Shown piece after piece: positions 7,702 through 13,642 of a DNA stretch of 13,843 nt (positions are counted from its first letter, which is position 1; the number at the start of each line of letters is the position of its first letter). The position numbers were made by a program, and so were the translations under genes. Source of the stretch: Bacillota bacterium (GTDB lineage Bacteria > Bacillota > Bacilli > Calditerricolales > Calditerricolaceae); NCBI GenBank assembly GCA_017577925.1, contig PKQU01000026.1, forward strand, positions 1 to 13,843, in the 5' to 3' direction. The notes below the pieces were generated by a model that had not been told where the DNA came from, did not search any database, and saw only the letters and a program-made list of their open reading frames with translations.

Positions 7702-7720
7702 GGTTCTTCCTCCCCAACGG

Positions 7721-7741
7721 TGGTATATGGGCATTATACCA
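7721..7741 (-). promoter_or_regulatory. dapH promoter (extended -10) within a 21-bp palindrome
   Basis: Reading leftward, TGG-TATAAT (7741-7733) is a consensus -10 with the TGn extension, 31 bases before the dapH ATG; no good -35 is seen 16-18 bases upstream. The same bases form an inverted repeat, TGGTATA (7721-7727) and TATACCA (7735-7741), separated by seven bases. The palindrome covers the -10 and the expected transcription start, the position of a repressor operator. The -10 is read directly; the operator is inference. Confidence 0.6.
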
Positions 7742-7780
7742 TGTCATCGGATATGGACGCCGGATCGTGAGGTATTGCCG

Positions 7781-7879
7781 GTGGACGACAAGCGGCAGTC
7801 GCGAGGCGGCGTGATGTGGTACGAAGCGGTGCTGGCCGCCTATCGCGAGCGGCTGGCGGGCGGGCTTGCGGCCTCCTGA
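7781..7879 (+). CDS. Possible small hypothetical protein (32 aa)
   Basis: A short open frame beginning GTG at 7781 (GAGG at 7769-7772) or ATG at 7814 (GAGG at 7803-7806) ends at TGA 7877-7879. The last 21 residues, MWYEAVLAAYRERLAGGLAAS, would form an amphipathic helix, and third codon positions are G/C rich like the neighbouring genes. I do not recognise a family. It lies between the divergent dapH and M42 peptidase genes, partly in the dapH upstream region. It may be an accidental frame in high-GC DNA. Confidence 0.25.
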   Translation: MDDKRQSRGGVMWYEAVLAAYRERLAGGLAAS

Positions 7880-7928
7880 GCATTCCGGGGCGAGATGCCG
7901 CCATACACGTGTGAAGATTGGACGAATT

Positions 7929-7937
7929 TGGTATACT
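7929..7937 (+). promoter_or_regulatory. Promoter of the M42 peptidase gene (extended -10)
   Basis: TGG-TATACT is a near-consensus -10 with the TGn extension, 89 bases before the ATG at 8027. No convincing -35 hexamer lies 16-18 bases upstream, which is common for extended -10 promoters. The expected start near 7944 gives a leader of about 80 bases. Confidence 0.5.
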
Positions 7938-7960
7938 AGCATTGGCCAGGATGGTGCTGT

Positions 7961-7992
7961 GCATCGTGCGCCGGCCATGAACCGCGCGATGC
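7961..7992 (+). other. Leader hairpin of the M42 peptidase mRNA
   Basis: GCATCGTGCG (7961-7970) pairs with CGCGCGATGC (7983-7992), ten pairs including one G-U, around a 12-base loop. It lies between the proposed promoter and the AAGGGGAG ribosome binding site (8011-8018). No T-run follows, so it is not a terminator. A regulatory role is only possible, not shown. Confidence 0.35.
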
Positions 7993-8026
7993 GGGTAAGG
8001 GAACATGACAAAGGGGAGACGGATCG

Positions 8027-9109
8027 ATGGTATGGGATGAAACGCTCCAACTGTTCAAAGAGCTGACCGAAGCGCCGGGGGCGCCGGGGTTTGAAGGGCC
8101 GGTGCGGGAGATTCTCGCCCGCCACATGGCCCCGCTGGCCGATCGGGTGTACACGGACAACCTGGGCAGCCTGGTGGCCGAAAAGCGGGGCACGGCCGCT
8201 TCGCCCAAGGTGATGATCGCCGGGCACATGGACGAGGTCGGCTTCCTGGTGACGCGCATTACCGATGAGGGCTTCCTCCGGTTCCAACCCCTTGGCGGGT
8301 GGTGGAGCCAGGTGCTTTTGGCCCAGCGCGTGCACGTGATCACGCGCAACGGCCCGATCGAGGGCGTGATCGGCTCTGTCCCGCCGCACATTCTGCCGGA
8401 GGAGAAGCGGAAGAAGCCGGTGGAGATCAAGGACATGTTCATTGACGTCGGGGCGACGAGCCGGGAAGAGGCCGAGTCCTTCGGCATCCGCCCGGGCGAT
8501 CCGGTGGTGCCCATCTGCCCGTTCACGGTGATGAAAAACGAGAAGTTGCTGATGGCCAAGGCCTGGGACAACCGCATCGGCTGCGCCGTCGCGGCGCTCG
8601 TGCTGCGGGAGCTCAAGGGCGAGGAGCACCCGAACACGGTGTATGCCGTGGGGACGGTGCAGGAAGAGGTGGGCCTGCGCGGCGCCCAGACGAGCGCCAA
8701 CCTGATCGCACCCGACGTGGCCTTTGCCGTGGATGTGGGCATCGCCGGCGACACGCCGGGGGTGAGCAAGGACGAGGCGTTGGCCAAGCTGGGCGGCGGT
8801 CCGCAGGTGCTCATCTACGACGCGACCCTGATTCCGCACACGGGCCTGCGCGACCTGGTGATGGACACGGCAAAGGAGCTGGACATTCCCATCCAATACG
8901 ATGCCATGCCGGGCGGCGGTACCGACGCCGGACGCTTCCACCTGCAGGGGAAAGGCGTGCCGTCCATCGCCATCTCCATTCCGACGCGGTACATTCACAG
9001 CCATGCGGCAATCCTCCACCGCGACGACGTCGAGCGTACCGTGCGCCTGCTGGTGGCGCTGGTCAAGCGGCTGGATGCCGACACCGTGGCCAAGCTGAAG
9101 GCGTATTGA
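8027..9109 (+). CDS. M42 family metallopeptidase (TET-type aminopeptidase)
   Basis: Cytoplasmic di-metal aminopeptidase of 360 residues, related to the large TET assemblies of archaea and to B. subtilis YsdC/YtoP, which trim peptides from their N-terminus. All five expected metal ligands and the catalytic acid are present: His67 in AGHMDEVG, Asp181 in AWDNRIG, Glu213 (catalytic) and Glu214 in VQEEVGLRGA, Asp236 in VDVG and His324 in RYIHSHAA. PGGGTDAGRFH near residues 295-305 is also a family motif. The ATG at 8027 has AAGGGGAG eight bases upstream. Some Bacillus members are labelled endoglucanase in databases; the residues seen fit a peptidase. It appears to be transcribed alone from its own promoter, with 161 bases to the next gene. 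Confidence 0.93.
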   Translation: MVWDETLQLFKELTEAPGAPGFEGPVREILARHMAPLADRVYTDNLGSLVAEKRGTAASPKVMIAGHMDEVGFLVTRITDEGFLRFQPLGGWWSQVLLAQRVHVITRNGPIEGVIGSVPPHILPEEKRKKPVEIKDMFIDVGATSREEAESFGIRPGDPVVPICPFTVMKNEKLLMAKAWDNRIGCAVAALVLRELKGEEHPNTVYAVGTVQEEVGLRGAQTSANLIAPDVAFAVDVGIAGDTPGVSKDEALAKLGGGPQVLIYDATLIPHTGLRDLVMDTAKELDIPIQYDAMPGGGTDAGRFHLQGKGVPSIAISIPTRYIHSHAAILHRDDVERTVRLLVALVKRLDADTVAKLKAY

Positions 9110-9189
9110 TCGGTTGTCCCGGTCGGTTGGGCGCGCGATTTTGCCAAATTGGTGAACAATCCGGTCATCTCCTAACGACGCACCCCGTC

Positions 9190-9217
9190 TGTTGTGATAT
9201 TGTTGTGTTGTGATATT
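9190..9217 (+). repeat. 12-bp direct repeat upstream of ctaA
   Basis: TGTTGTGATATT occurs at 9190-9201 and again at 9206-9217, a period of 16 bases, in a T-rich patch that stands out from the GC-rich surroundings. Each copy contains TTGTGA, which resembles half-sites of the redox regulators Rex and, more loosely, ResD. The repeats lie 54-81 bases before the ctaA start. The repeat is seen directly; the regulator is inference. The rest of 9110-9270 shows no gene or clear terminator. Confidence 0.6.
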
Positions 9218-9270
9218 TTTGTATTACGGAAGTGCATGTTTGCACACAACGGGATGGGGTGTTGCCTGCC

Positions 9271-10224
9271 ATGATTTCACGTGGATTAAAGCTATTGGCT
9301 GTTGCGACGACCCTTGGCATGCTGCTCTTGTTGCTCGGCGGTGCGTTGGTGACGAAGACCGGTTCCGGCGACGGGTGCGGAGACTCGTGGCCCCTGTGCA
9401 ACGGACGCCTCTTGCCCCCGCTGGAGCTGGAAGCGATCATTGAGTGGAGCCACCGCCTTGTCACGGCCCTGATCACGCCGATGCTGCTGGCCACGGTGGT
9501 CTGGTCGTGGCGGAGGGCGGGGCACATCCCCTGGGTTCGGTTCTTCGGCTTTTTCGCCCTGTTGACCACGTTCGTCCAGGCATTGCTCGGGGCGGCGGCA
9601 GTGGTCTGGGACCAGTCGGACCTCATTATGGCGCTGCATTTCGGCATTTCCCTCACCGCCTTTGCCAGCGTGTTGCTCATCGCCATTCAGCTGTATGTGG
9701 GCGAAAACGCCCGCCGGGCGAAGACGGCGGTGCCGCGGCGCTTCTTGTGGCTGGTTGCCGGGACGACGGTCTACACCTATGTTGTAGTTTACCTGGGGGC
9801 CTTGGTGCGCCATTCCGGCGCGAGCATGGCCATTCCAGACTGGCCCCTCAACTTTGGCCGGCTGGTTCCGCCGCTCACCGGGCAGGTCGCCATCCAGTTC
9901 CTGCATCGGGCGGCGGCGCTTGTGCTGATCCTCCTGGTGTTGGCCATCGTGGTGATGACGGAGCGGTCGTTGCGCGATCGTCGCGATCTGCGATGGGCCG
10001 GCTGGGTCGTGCTTGCCCTGACGGGGCTTCAGGTGGTCAGCGGCGGGTTGGTCGTGTTGACCGGGCTGAACCTGCTGGTCGCCCTGGTGCACACCGTCCT
10101 GGTGGCGGCCCTGTTTGGCGTGCTGGTATGGATGACCCTCCAGGCTTGGGACGGACGTGAGGCCCGCACCGGCAGCGCCGTTTCGGCGGTTACGCGCACC
10201 GGGGCCCTCACCCTCCGCGGCTGA
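9271..10224 (+). CDS. ctaA: Heme A synthase (COX15/CtaA family)
   Basis: Integral membrane enzyme that oxidises the C8 methyl of heme O to give heme A for aa3-type cytochrome oxidase. The 317-residue protein has about eight hydrophobic segments. Conserved residues are the extracellular Cys36 and Cys43 (DGCGDSWPLCNG), Glu58 and His61 in EWSHRLVT, His123 in ALHFGIS, His212 in QFLHRAAA and His274 in ALVHTVLV, matching the heme-ligand pattern of B. subtilis CtaA. The second cysteine pair of B. subtilis (about 191 and 197) is replaced by Ile188 and Asn194 in MAIPDWPLNF. The start at 9271 fits the family N-terminus; its ribosome binding site is weak. An ATG at 9232 would add 13 unrelated residues. 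ctaB is not adjacent here. A bidirectional terminator follows. Confidence 0.95.
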   Translation: MISRGLKLLAVATTLGMLLLLLGGALVTKTGSGDGCGDSWPLCNGRLLPPLELEAIIEWSHRLVTALITPMLLATVVWSWRRAGHIPWVRFFGFFALLTTFVQALLGAAAVVWDQSDLIMALHFGISLTAFASVLLIAIQLYVGENARRAKTAVPRRFLWLVAGTTVYTYVVVYLGALVRHSGASMAIPDWPLNFGRLVPPLTGQVAIQFLHRAAALVLILLVLAIVVMTERSLRDRRDLRWAGWVVLALTGLQVVSGGLVVLTGLNLLVALVHTVLVAALFGVLVWMTLQAWDGREARTGSAVSAVTRTGALTLRG

Positions 10225-10262
10225 GCAAGGCCTGCAGGGGTCAACCGGCTCCACGGCGAACG

Positions 10263-10292
10263 GAAAAGCGGCCGATGGTTCGGCCGCTTTTC
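10263..10292. terminator. Bidirectional terminator between ctaA and sspI
   Basis: A perfect 13-bp stem, GAAAAGCGGCCGA (10263-10275) with TCGGCCGCTTTTC (10280-10292), closes a TGGT loop. The stem begins with A4 and ends with T4, so it can work in both directions, as expected between convergent genes: ctaA ends 38 bases to the left and sspI 29 bases to the right. Confidence 0.85.
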
Positions 10293-10321
10293 GCGTTTCC
10301 GCTGTGTGCGCGGGAGGGTTC

Positions 10322-10549
10322 CTATGCGTGGGGCGGGTTAACCTGCGCTTCCAGGGTGGACAGCATGTGTTGCTGTTCTTGGGGGCTTGCGTGGGTCCAC
10401 AGGAGTTCGAACAACACGCCGAGCCCCGGGAGGGCCTTCTCTTCCCGCGTCGTGATGGCGTCGGTGATCATGTCGCGCAGCTCTTCGCTGGTCGCGCCGC
10501 GCAGGTTGTGCAGAACGGCCTGGCGCAGGTCCAGGTCTTCGATGCGCAC
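10322..10549 (-). CDS. sspI: Small acid-soluble spore protein, SspI family
   Basis: Minor small acid-soluble protein of the spore core, 75 residues. It matches B. subtilis SspI, as I recall it, in DLDLRQAV near the start, the central ITDAITTREEKALPGLGVLFE, the tract WTHASPQEQQHML and the C-terminal LEAQVNP. The GTG at 10549 is preceded eight bases upstream by an excellent AAAGGAGG; an ATG at the overlapping position is in another frame. In B. subtilis sspI lies next to a TrmH-family methyltransferase gene (ysgA); here that gene is also nearby, with ktrA in between. Expression would be expected in the forespore under SigG, but I could not identify a convincing SigG promoter. Direct evidence that the organism sporulates. 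Confidence 0.93.
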   Translation of the reverse strand: MRIEDLDLRQAVLHNLRGATSEELRDMITDAITTREEKALPGLGVLFELLWTHASPQEQQHMLSTLEAQVNPPHA

Positions 10550-10707
10550 GGGACATGCCTCCTTTGTCCGGAAGTCTTCCGCCTGCGCTTATCCTACCCG
10601 CCCGCGCGCGGTTTTACGCGGAACTGCGCCGTTGCCTTCTGGTTGCCGCCGTATCGCGGAGGTGGCTCGGGGCCTGTGATAAACTAAGGGCGAAAGAGGG
10701 GATGGAC

Positions 10708-11361
10708 ATGGCGAAACAGTTTGCCGTGATCGGTCTGGGCCGTTTCGGTTCGAGCGTCGCGCGCACCTTGACCGAGCTGGGACACGAGGTGCTGGCCATC
10801 GATAGCGACGAGGACCGCATCCAGGAGGCCCTGCCCTATGTGACGCATGCGGTGCAAGCCGATGCAACGGACGAGGAAGCCCTCAAGGCCCTGGGTATCC
10901 GCAATTTTGATGTCGTGGTGGTGGCCATCGGGGCCGACATCCAGGCAAGCATTCTCGCAACGTTGATCCTGAAGGAACTGGGCGTACAGCGCATTGTCGT
11001 GAAGGCGCAGAACCACCGCCACGGGCAGGTGCTGTACAAGATCGGCGCCGACGAGGTGATCTTCCCGGAACGGGACATGGGGGTACGGGTGGCCCGCCAT
11101 CTCGTGTCTCCGAACATCCTCGACTACATTGAGCTGGCCGACGACTACAGCATCGCCGAAGTCGTCGCCTCGCACAACATGGACGGCAAGACGCTGCGTG
11201 AGCTCGACATTCGGGCCAAGTTTGGCTGCAACGTGATGGCCATCAAGAGCGGAACACGCATCAACATCGCCCCGCGGGCCGAAGACGTGGTGCGCACCGG
11301 CGACATCCTCGTCGTGTTGGGGCGCAACGACGATTTGCGCCGGTTGCAGGACAAGGCGTGA
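10708..11361 (+). CDS. ktrA: Potassium uptake channel regulatory subunit KtrA/KtrC (RCK domains)
   Basis: Cytosolic gating ring subunit of the Ktr potassium uptake system, 217 residues. An RCK_N Rossmann domain (about 3-120) has the nucleotide-binding GLGRFG (9-14) and Asp32 at the end of the second strand. ERDMGVRVARHLVSPNILDY links to an RCK_C domain (about 135-217) with LRELDIRAKFG. It reads closest to B. subtilis KtrC, but KtrA and KtrC are paralogues and I cannot separate them with certainty. ATG 10708 is six bases after AAAGAGGGG; the ATG at 10702 abuts that site and is less likely. A possible extended -10 (TGATAAACT, 10678-10686) is close upstream. The membrane partner KtrB/KtrD is not in the window. 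The next gene starts six bases after the stop. Confidence 0.93.
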   Translation: MAKQFAVIGLGRFGSSVARTLTELGHEVLAIDSDEDRIQEALPYVTHAVQADATDEEALKALGIRNFDVVVVAIGADIQASILATLILKELGVQRIVVKAQNHRHGQVLYKIGADEVIFPERDMGVRVARHLVSPNILDYIELADDYSIAEVVASHNMDGKTLRELDIRAKFGCNVMAIKSGTRINIAPRAEDVVRTGDILVVLGRNDDLRRLQDKA

Positions 11362-11367
11362 GGATCG

Positions 11368-12231
11368 ATGGAACGGATCGTATCGCTGCAAAACACGCGG
11401 GTTCGCGCGTGGCGCAAGCTGCAGACGCGCAAGGGACGTGAGCGCGCCGGCTTGTTTTTACTTGAGGGAACGCATGTGGTGGCGGAGGCGCTGGCTGCGG
11501 GGGCGCCGGTCACCCATGTGCTGTGGGACGAGACGCGTCCGCTGCCGGAGGAACTGGCCACATGGGCGCGTGGCGCGGAGGGGCCGTGCTGGGTCGCGTG
11601 TACGCCCGAGGTGATCGCGCACCTGGCGACGACGGAGACGCCGCAGGCCGTGTTGGCCATTGCGCGCATGCCGGTGCGCGACTGGCGGCAGTGGCTGGCC
11701 GAGCAGGCCACCACCGCGACGGGGCGGGGGCTGCTTCTCCTGGTCGACGCCGTGCAGGATCCCGGCAACGTCGGCACGCTCATCCGCACGGCCGACGCCG
11801 CCGGCGCCGATGCCGTGTTTCTCGGGACCGGCACCGCCGACGCGTACAACCCCAAGACGGTGCGCGCCACAATGGGCTCCCTGTTTCACGTGCCGGTTTT
11901 TGCCGCGCCGCTGGCGGACGTGGTACCGGCGTTGCGAAAGGCCGGATGGGCTGTGTGGACGGCGGCGCTCTCCGGTTGCCGCTACGACGATCCGGCGCTG
12001 TACGTGTCGCCCACCGCCTTTGTGGTGGGCAACGAGGGCAGCGGCGTGTCCCCCGATCTTGCGGCGCTCGCCGATGGCGCGGTAACCATTCCCATGCCCG
12101 GGCGGGCGGAGTCGCTCAACGTGGCCGTGGCCGCAGGGGTGCTCCTGTTTGAAGCGGTGCGGCAGCGCGGACAGCAAGGCGGTGCGGGGGTTCCGTACCC
12201 GCCGGATGTGCGCGGTGGAAGCGCGAAGTGA
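11368..12231 (+). CDS. TrmH/SpoU-family RNA 2'-O-methyltransferase (YsgA-like)
   Basis: AdoMet-dependent RNA ribose methyltransferase with the SPOUT trefoil-knot fold, 287 residues. An N-terminal substrate-binding domain (about 1-105, with GLFLLEGTHVVAEAL) precedes the catalytic domain. Motif 1 is VQDPGNVGTLIRTADAAG with Asn134 and Arg140; motif 2 is FVVGNEGSGVS (218-228); motif 3 is IPMPGRAESLNVAVAAG with Asn251. The ATG follows GAGG that overlaps the ktrA stop, so the two genes are probably cotranscribed. In B. subtilis the homologue ysgA lies between sspI and pheS; the locus here keeps sspI nearby but not pheS downstream. The last 20 residues form a Gly/Pro-rich tail beyond the usual domain end. 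The exact rRNA or tRNA target cannot be told. Confidence 0.93.
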   Translation: MERIVSLQNTRVRAWRKLQTRKGRERAGLFLLEGTHVVAEALAAGAPVTHVLWDETRPLPEELATWARGAEGPCWVACTPEVIAHLATTETPQAVLAIARMPVRDWRQWLAEQATTATGRGLLLLVDAVQDPGNVGTLIRTADAAGADAVFLGTGTADAYNPKTVRATMGSLFHVPVFAAPLADVVPALRKAGWAVWTAALSGCRYDDPALYVSPTAFVVGNEGSGVSPDLAALADGAVTIPMPGRAESLNVAVAAGVLLFEAVRQRGQQGGAGVPYPPDVRGGSAK

Positions 12232-12242
12232 GGCGTCATGCA

Positions 12243-12272
12243 TTGACGCAAGTGGAGCCCCCTCTCTATACT
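12243..12272 (+). promoter_or_regulatory. SigA-type promoter of the iron transporter locus
   Basis: TTGACG (12243-12248) and TATACT (12267-12272) each match the consensus at five of six bases and are 18 bases apart. The expected start is near 12279, inside the Fur-like box. The -35 lies in a palindrome, GCGTCA (12233-12238) with TGACGC (12244-12249). Confidence 0.75.
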
Positions 12273-12278
12273 TGTAAT

Positions 12279-12293
12279 AGAGAAAGATTCTCA
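12279..12293. promoter_or_regulatory. Fur-like box
   Basis: AGAGAAA-G-ATTCTCA fits the 7-1-7 inverted repeat recognised by Fur (TGATAAT-N-ATTATCA) at 10 of 14 positions, with six of seven in the right half, and is symmetric around GAGAA...TTCTC. It overlaps the expected transcription start of the promoter at 12243-12272, ahead of iron-siderophore transport genes, so iron-responsive repression is a reasonable inference. Confidence 0.7.
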
Positions 12294-12358
12294 ATCCCAA
12301 TGAAGGCGACGCGTCCGATGAAGCGGCACAGGGATGCTTGAGGCAAAACCTTGGGTGA

Positions 12359-12601
12359 AGGTGGCCCGAAGCCATCGGCTTCGTGGCCCTACTGGCGCCG
12401 CACATCGCACGGCAGTTGGTGGGACCTTCCTTGGGACCGTTGGCGGCTGCGGCGGCACTCACCGACAGCTTGATGGTGGTGGTAGCCGACGCCGTGGCGC
12501 GGACGGCGTTTGCCCCGCTGGACATCCCGGTGGGCGTGTTCACGGCAGCAGTCGGCACGCCGTTCTTTTTGTATCTGCTTGTTCGCCATCGAAACCGGTA
12601 A
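12359..12601 (+). pseudogene. FecCD-type iron-siderophore permease, C-terminal remnant
   Basis: The frame after an in-frame TGA at 12356-12358 encodes AIGFVALLAPHIARQLVGPS, then LTDSLMVVVADAVART and IPVGVFTAAVGTPFFLYLL before TAA. This is the last quarter of a BtuC/FecCD permease (family consensus near GFVGLVAPHIAR...PVGVVTALIGAPFF), about 75 residues of a normal 330. No start codon with a ribosome binding site begins it, and the N-terminal transmembrane helices are absent. Upstream, between the Fur box and the remnant, a 13-codon frame from ATG 12300 ends in TGA and could be the other edge of an internal deletion. The remnant ends 15 bases before the ATPase gene, the normal permease-ATPase spacing. 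A GTG at 12383 could allow a 72-residue fragment to be made. Confidence 0.85.
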
Positions 12602-12616
12602 GGGGGGAACGCGGGC

Positions 12617-13441
12617 ATGCCCATGCTGGAAAGCCGCCAGGTCACCGTGGCGTACGGCAACGCGATCATCATAGATCAGCTCGACCTGCGCGTGCCCGAG
12701 GGGAAGATCACCGTACTCATCGGCCGAAACGGTTGCGGCAAGTCGACGCTGCTTCGCGCGTTGGCTCGGCTCCTCAAACCGCAGGGAGGGGCCGTTTACC
12801 TCGACGGGAGGGCCATCGCCAAGCTGCCGACCCGCGAGGTGGCCAAGCAGCTGGCCATTCTTCCGCAAAGCCCGGTGGCACCGGAAGGGTTGACGGTGCT
12901 TGGGCTGGTCAAACAGGGACGCTATCCGTACCAGAATTGGCTGAACCAATGGAGCGAGGAAGACGAGCGCATGGTGCGGCAGGCCCTCGAATGGACGGGA
13001 ATGATCGGGTATGCCGATCGTCCCGTCGACGCCCTTTCCGGAGGGCAGCGCCAACGGGCCTGGATCGCGATGGCCCTGGCCCAGGGGACACCGATCCTTC
13101 TCCTCGATGAGCCGACCACCTATCTTGATTTGGCTCACCAGGTCGAGATTTTGGATCTCTTGGCCAATTTGAACGCATGCGAGGGGCGCACCATCGTCAT
13201 GGTGCTGCACGACCTTAACCTGGCCTGCCGGTATGCCCATCACCTGGTGGCCCTCCGGAACGGGGCGGTGTATGCCCAGGGGGCGCCGGAAGAGATCGTC
13301 GGAGAGGAACTGGTGCGGGACGTGTTCGGGGTCGACTGCAAGGTGGTGCCCGATCCCCTCTACGGCACGCCGCTGTGCATCCCGTACAGCCGCGCGCCGG
13401 TGGCCGGCTCTGCCCCGGCGCCGGCCGGCCACGCGGTTTGA
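12617..13441 (+). CDS. Iron-siderophore ABC transporter ATP-binding protein (FecE/FhuC/YusV type)
   Basis: Cytoplasmic ATPase subunit of a ferric-siderophore or heme/cobalamin importer, 274 residues and apparently intact. Walker A is GRNGCGKST (36-44), the Q-loop Gln84 in ILPQSP, the signature LSGGQRQRAWIAMALAQ from residue 140, Walker B ILLLDEPTTYLD (160-171) and the switch His198 in LHDLNLACRYA. GRYPYQNW after the Q-loop is typical of the FecE/FhuC/YusV subgroup. The start at 12617 follows AGGGGGG (12600-12606); an ATG two codons later is further from it. The cognate permease upstream is a remnant and no binding-protein gene is present. It may serve permeases encoded elsewhere, as the stand-alone YusV does in B. 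subtilis. The residues after about 255 are a Pro/Ala-rich tail. Confidence 0.92.
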   Translation: MPMLESRQVTVAYGNAIIIDQLDLRVPEGKITVLIGRNGCGKSTLLRALARLLKPQGGAVYLDGRAIAKLPTREVAKQLAILPQSPVAPEGLTVLGLVKQGRYPYQNWLNQWSEEDERMVRQALEWTGMIGYADRPVDALSGGQRQRAWIAMALAQGTPILLLDEPTTYLDLAHQVEILDLLANLNACEGRTIVMVLHDLNLACRYAHHLVALRNGAVYAQGAPEEIVGEELVRDVFGVDCKVVPDPLYGTPLCIPYSRAPVAGSAPAPAGHAV

Positions 13442-13538
13442 CAGGATGGGAGCGCCTGATCCCGCGCGACGAGAAAAAATGGTTATTTATTGACAAAAAC
13501 GTGACAAATCCATCGTTATCGACGCCTATGTGAACATC

Positions 13539-13566
13539 ACGCCCGTTGAAACGGGCGTTTGTTTTT
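13539..13566 (+). terminator. Rho-independent terminator after the ATPase gene
   Basis: ACGCCCGT (13539-13546) pairs perfectly with ACGGGCGT (13551-13558) around a TGAA loop, and TTTGTTTTT follows. It lies 98 bases after the ATPase stop. It is also upstream of the sirtuin gene, so it could act as an attenuator if a promoter lies before it, but I found no convincing one. Confidence 0.85.
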
Positions 13567-13603
13567 GATTGAATCTTAACTGAATCTTAACTGTAAATTG
13601 CGA
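13565..13603 (+). promoter_or_regulatory. PhoP-like 11-bp direct repeats upstream of the sirtuin gene
   Basis: TTAACTGAATC-type units repeat with an exact 11-base period: TTGATT (13565), TTAACT (13576), TTAACT (13587), then a weak TTGCGA (13598). The 10-base TGAATCTTAA core is duplicated exactly. The B. subtilis PhoP box consists of TTAACA-like hexamers spaced by about five bases, so this is a candidate PhoP-family site. A possible -10 (CATTAT, 13613-13618) lies 20 bases further on. The repeats are seen; the regulator is inferred. Confidence 0.45.
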
Positions 13604-13642
13604 AAGCACGTTCATTATTGAAATGATCATCCTTTGACGATA

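Noticed and set aside
6940..7770. Plus-strand frame rich in repeated His/Asp residues opposite dapH
   Set aside because: The pseudo-repetition is the reverse complement of the DapH hexapeptide repeats, not a real repeat protein.
7977..8066. Upstream frame overlapping the M42 peptidase start in another frame
   Set aside because: Its ATG lies inside the leader hairpin without a ribosome binding site, and the product has no recognisable features.
7652..9019. A 455-codon minus-strand frame opposite the M42 peptidase
   Set aside because: Shadow frame; the plus strand has all M42 catalytic and metal-binding residues.
12334..13110. A long plus-strand frame through the permease remnant and ATPase gene
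   Set aside because: It is out of frame with both recognisable products and encodes a low-complexity Arg/Gly/His-rich sequence.
13490..13519. Promoter starting with a perfect TTGACA before the 13539 terminator
   Set aside because: No acceptable -10 lies 16-18 bases downstream (best is CGTTAT), and transcription would meet a terminator within about 40 bases.
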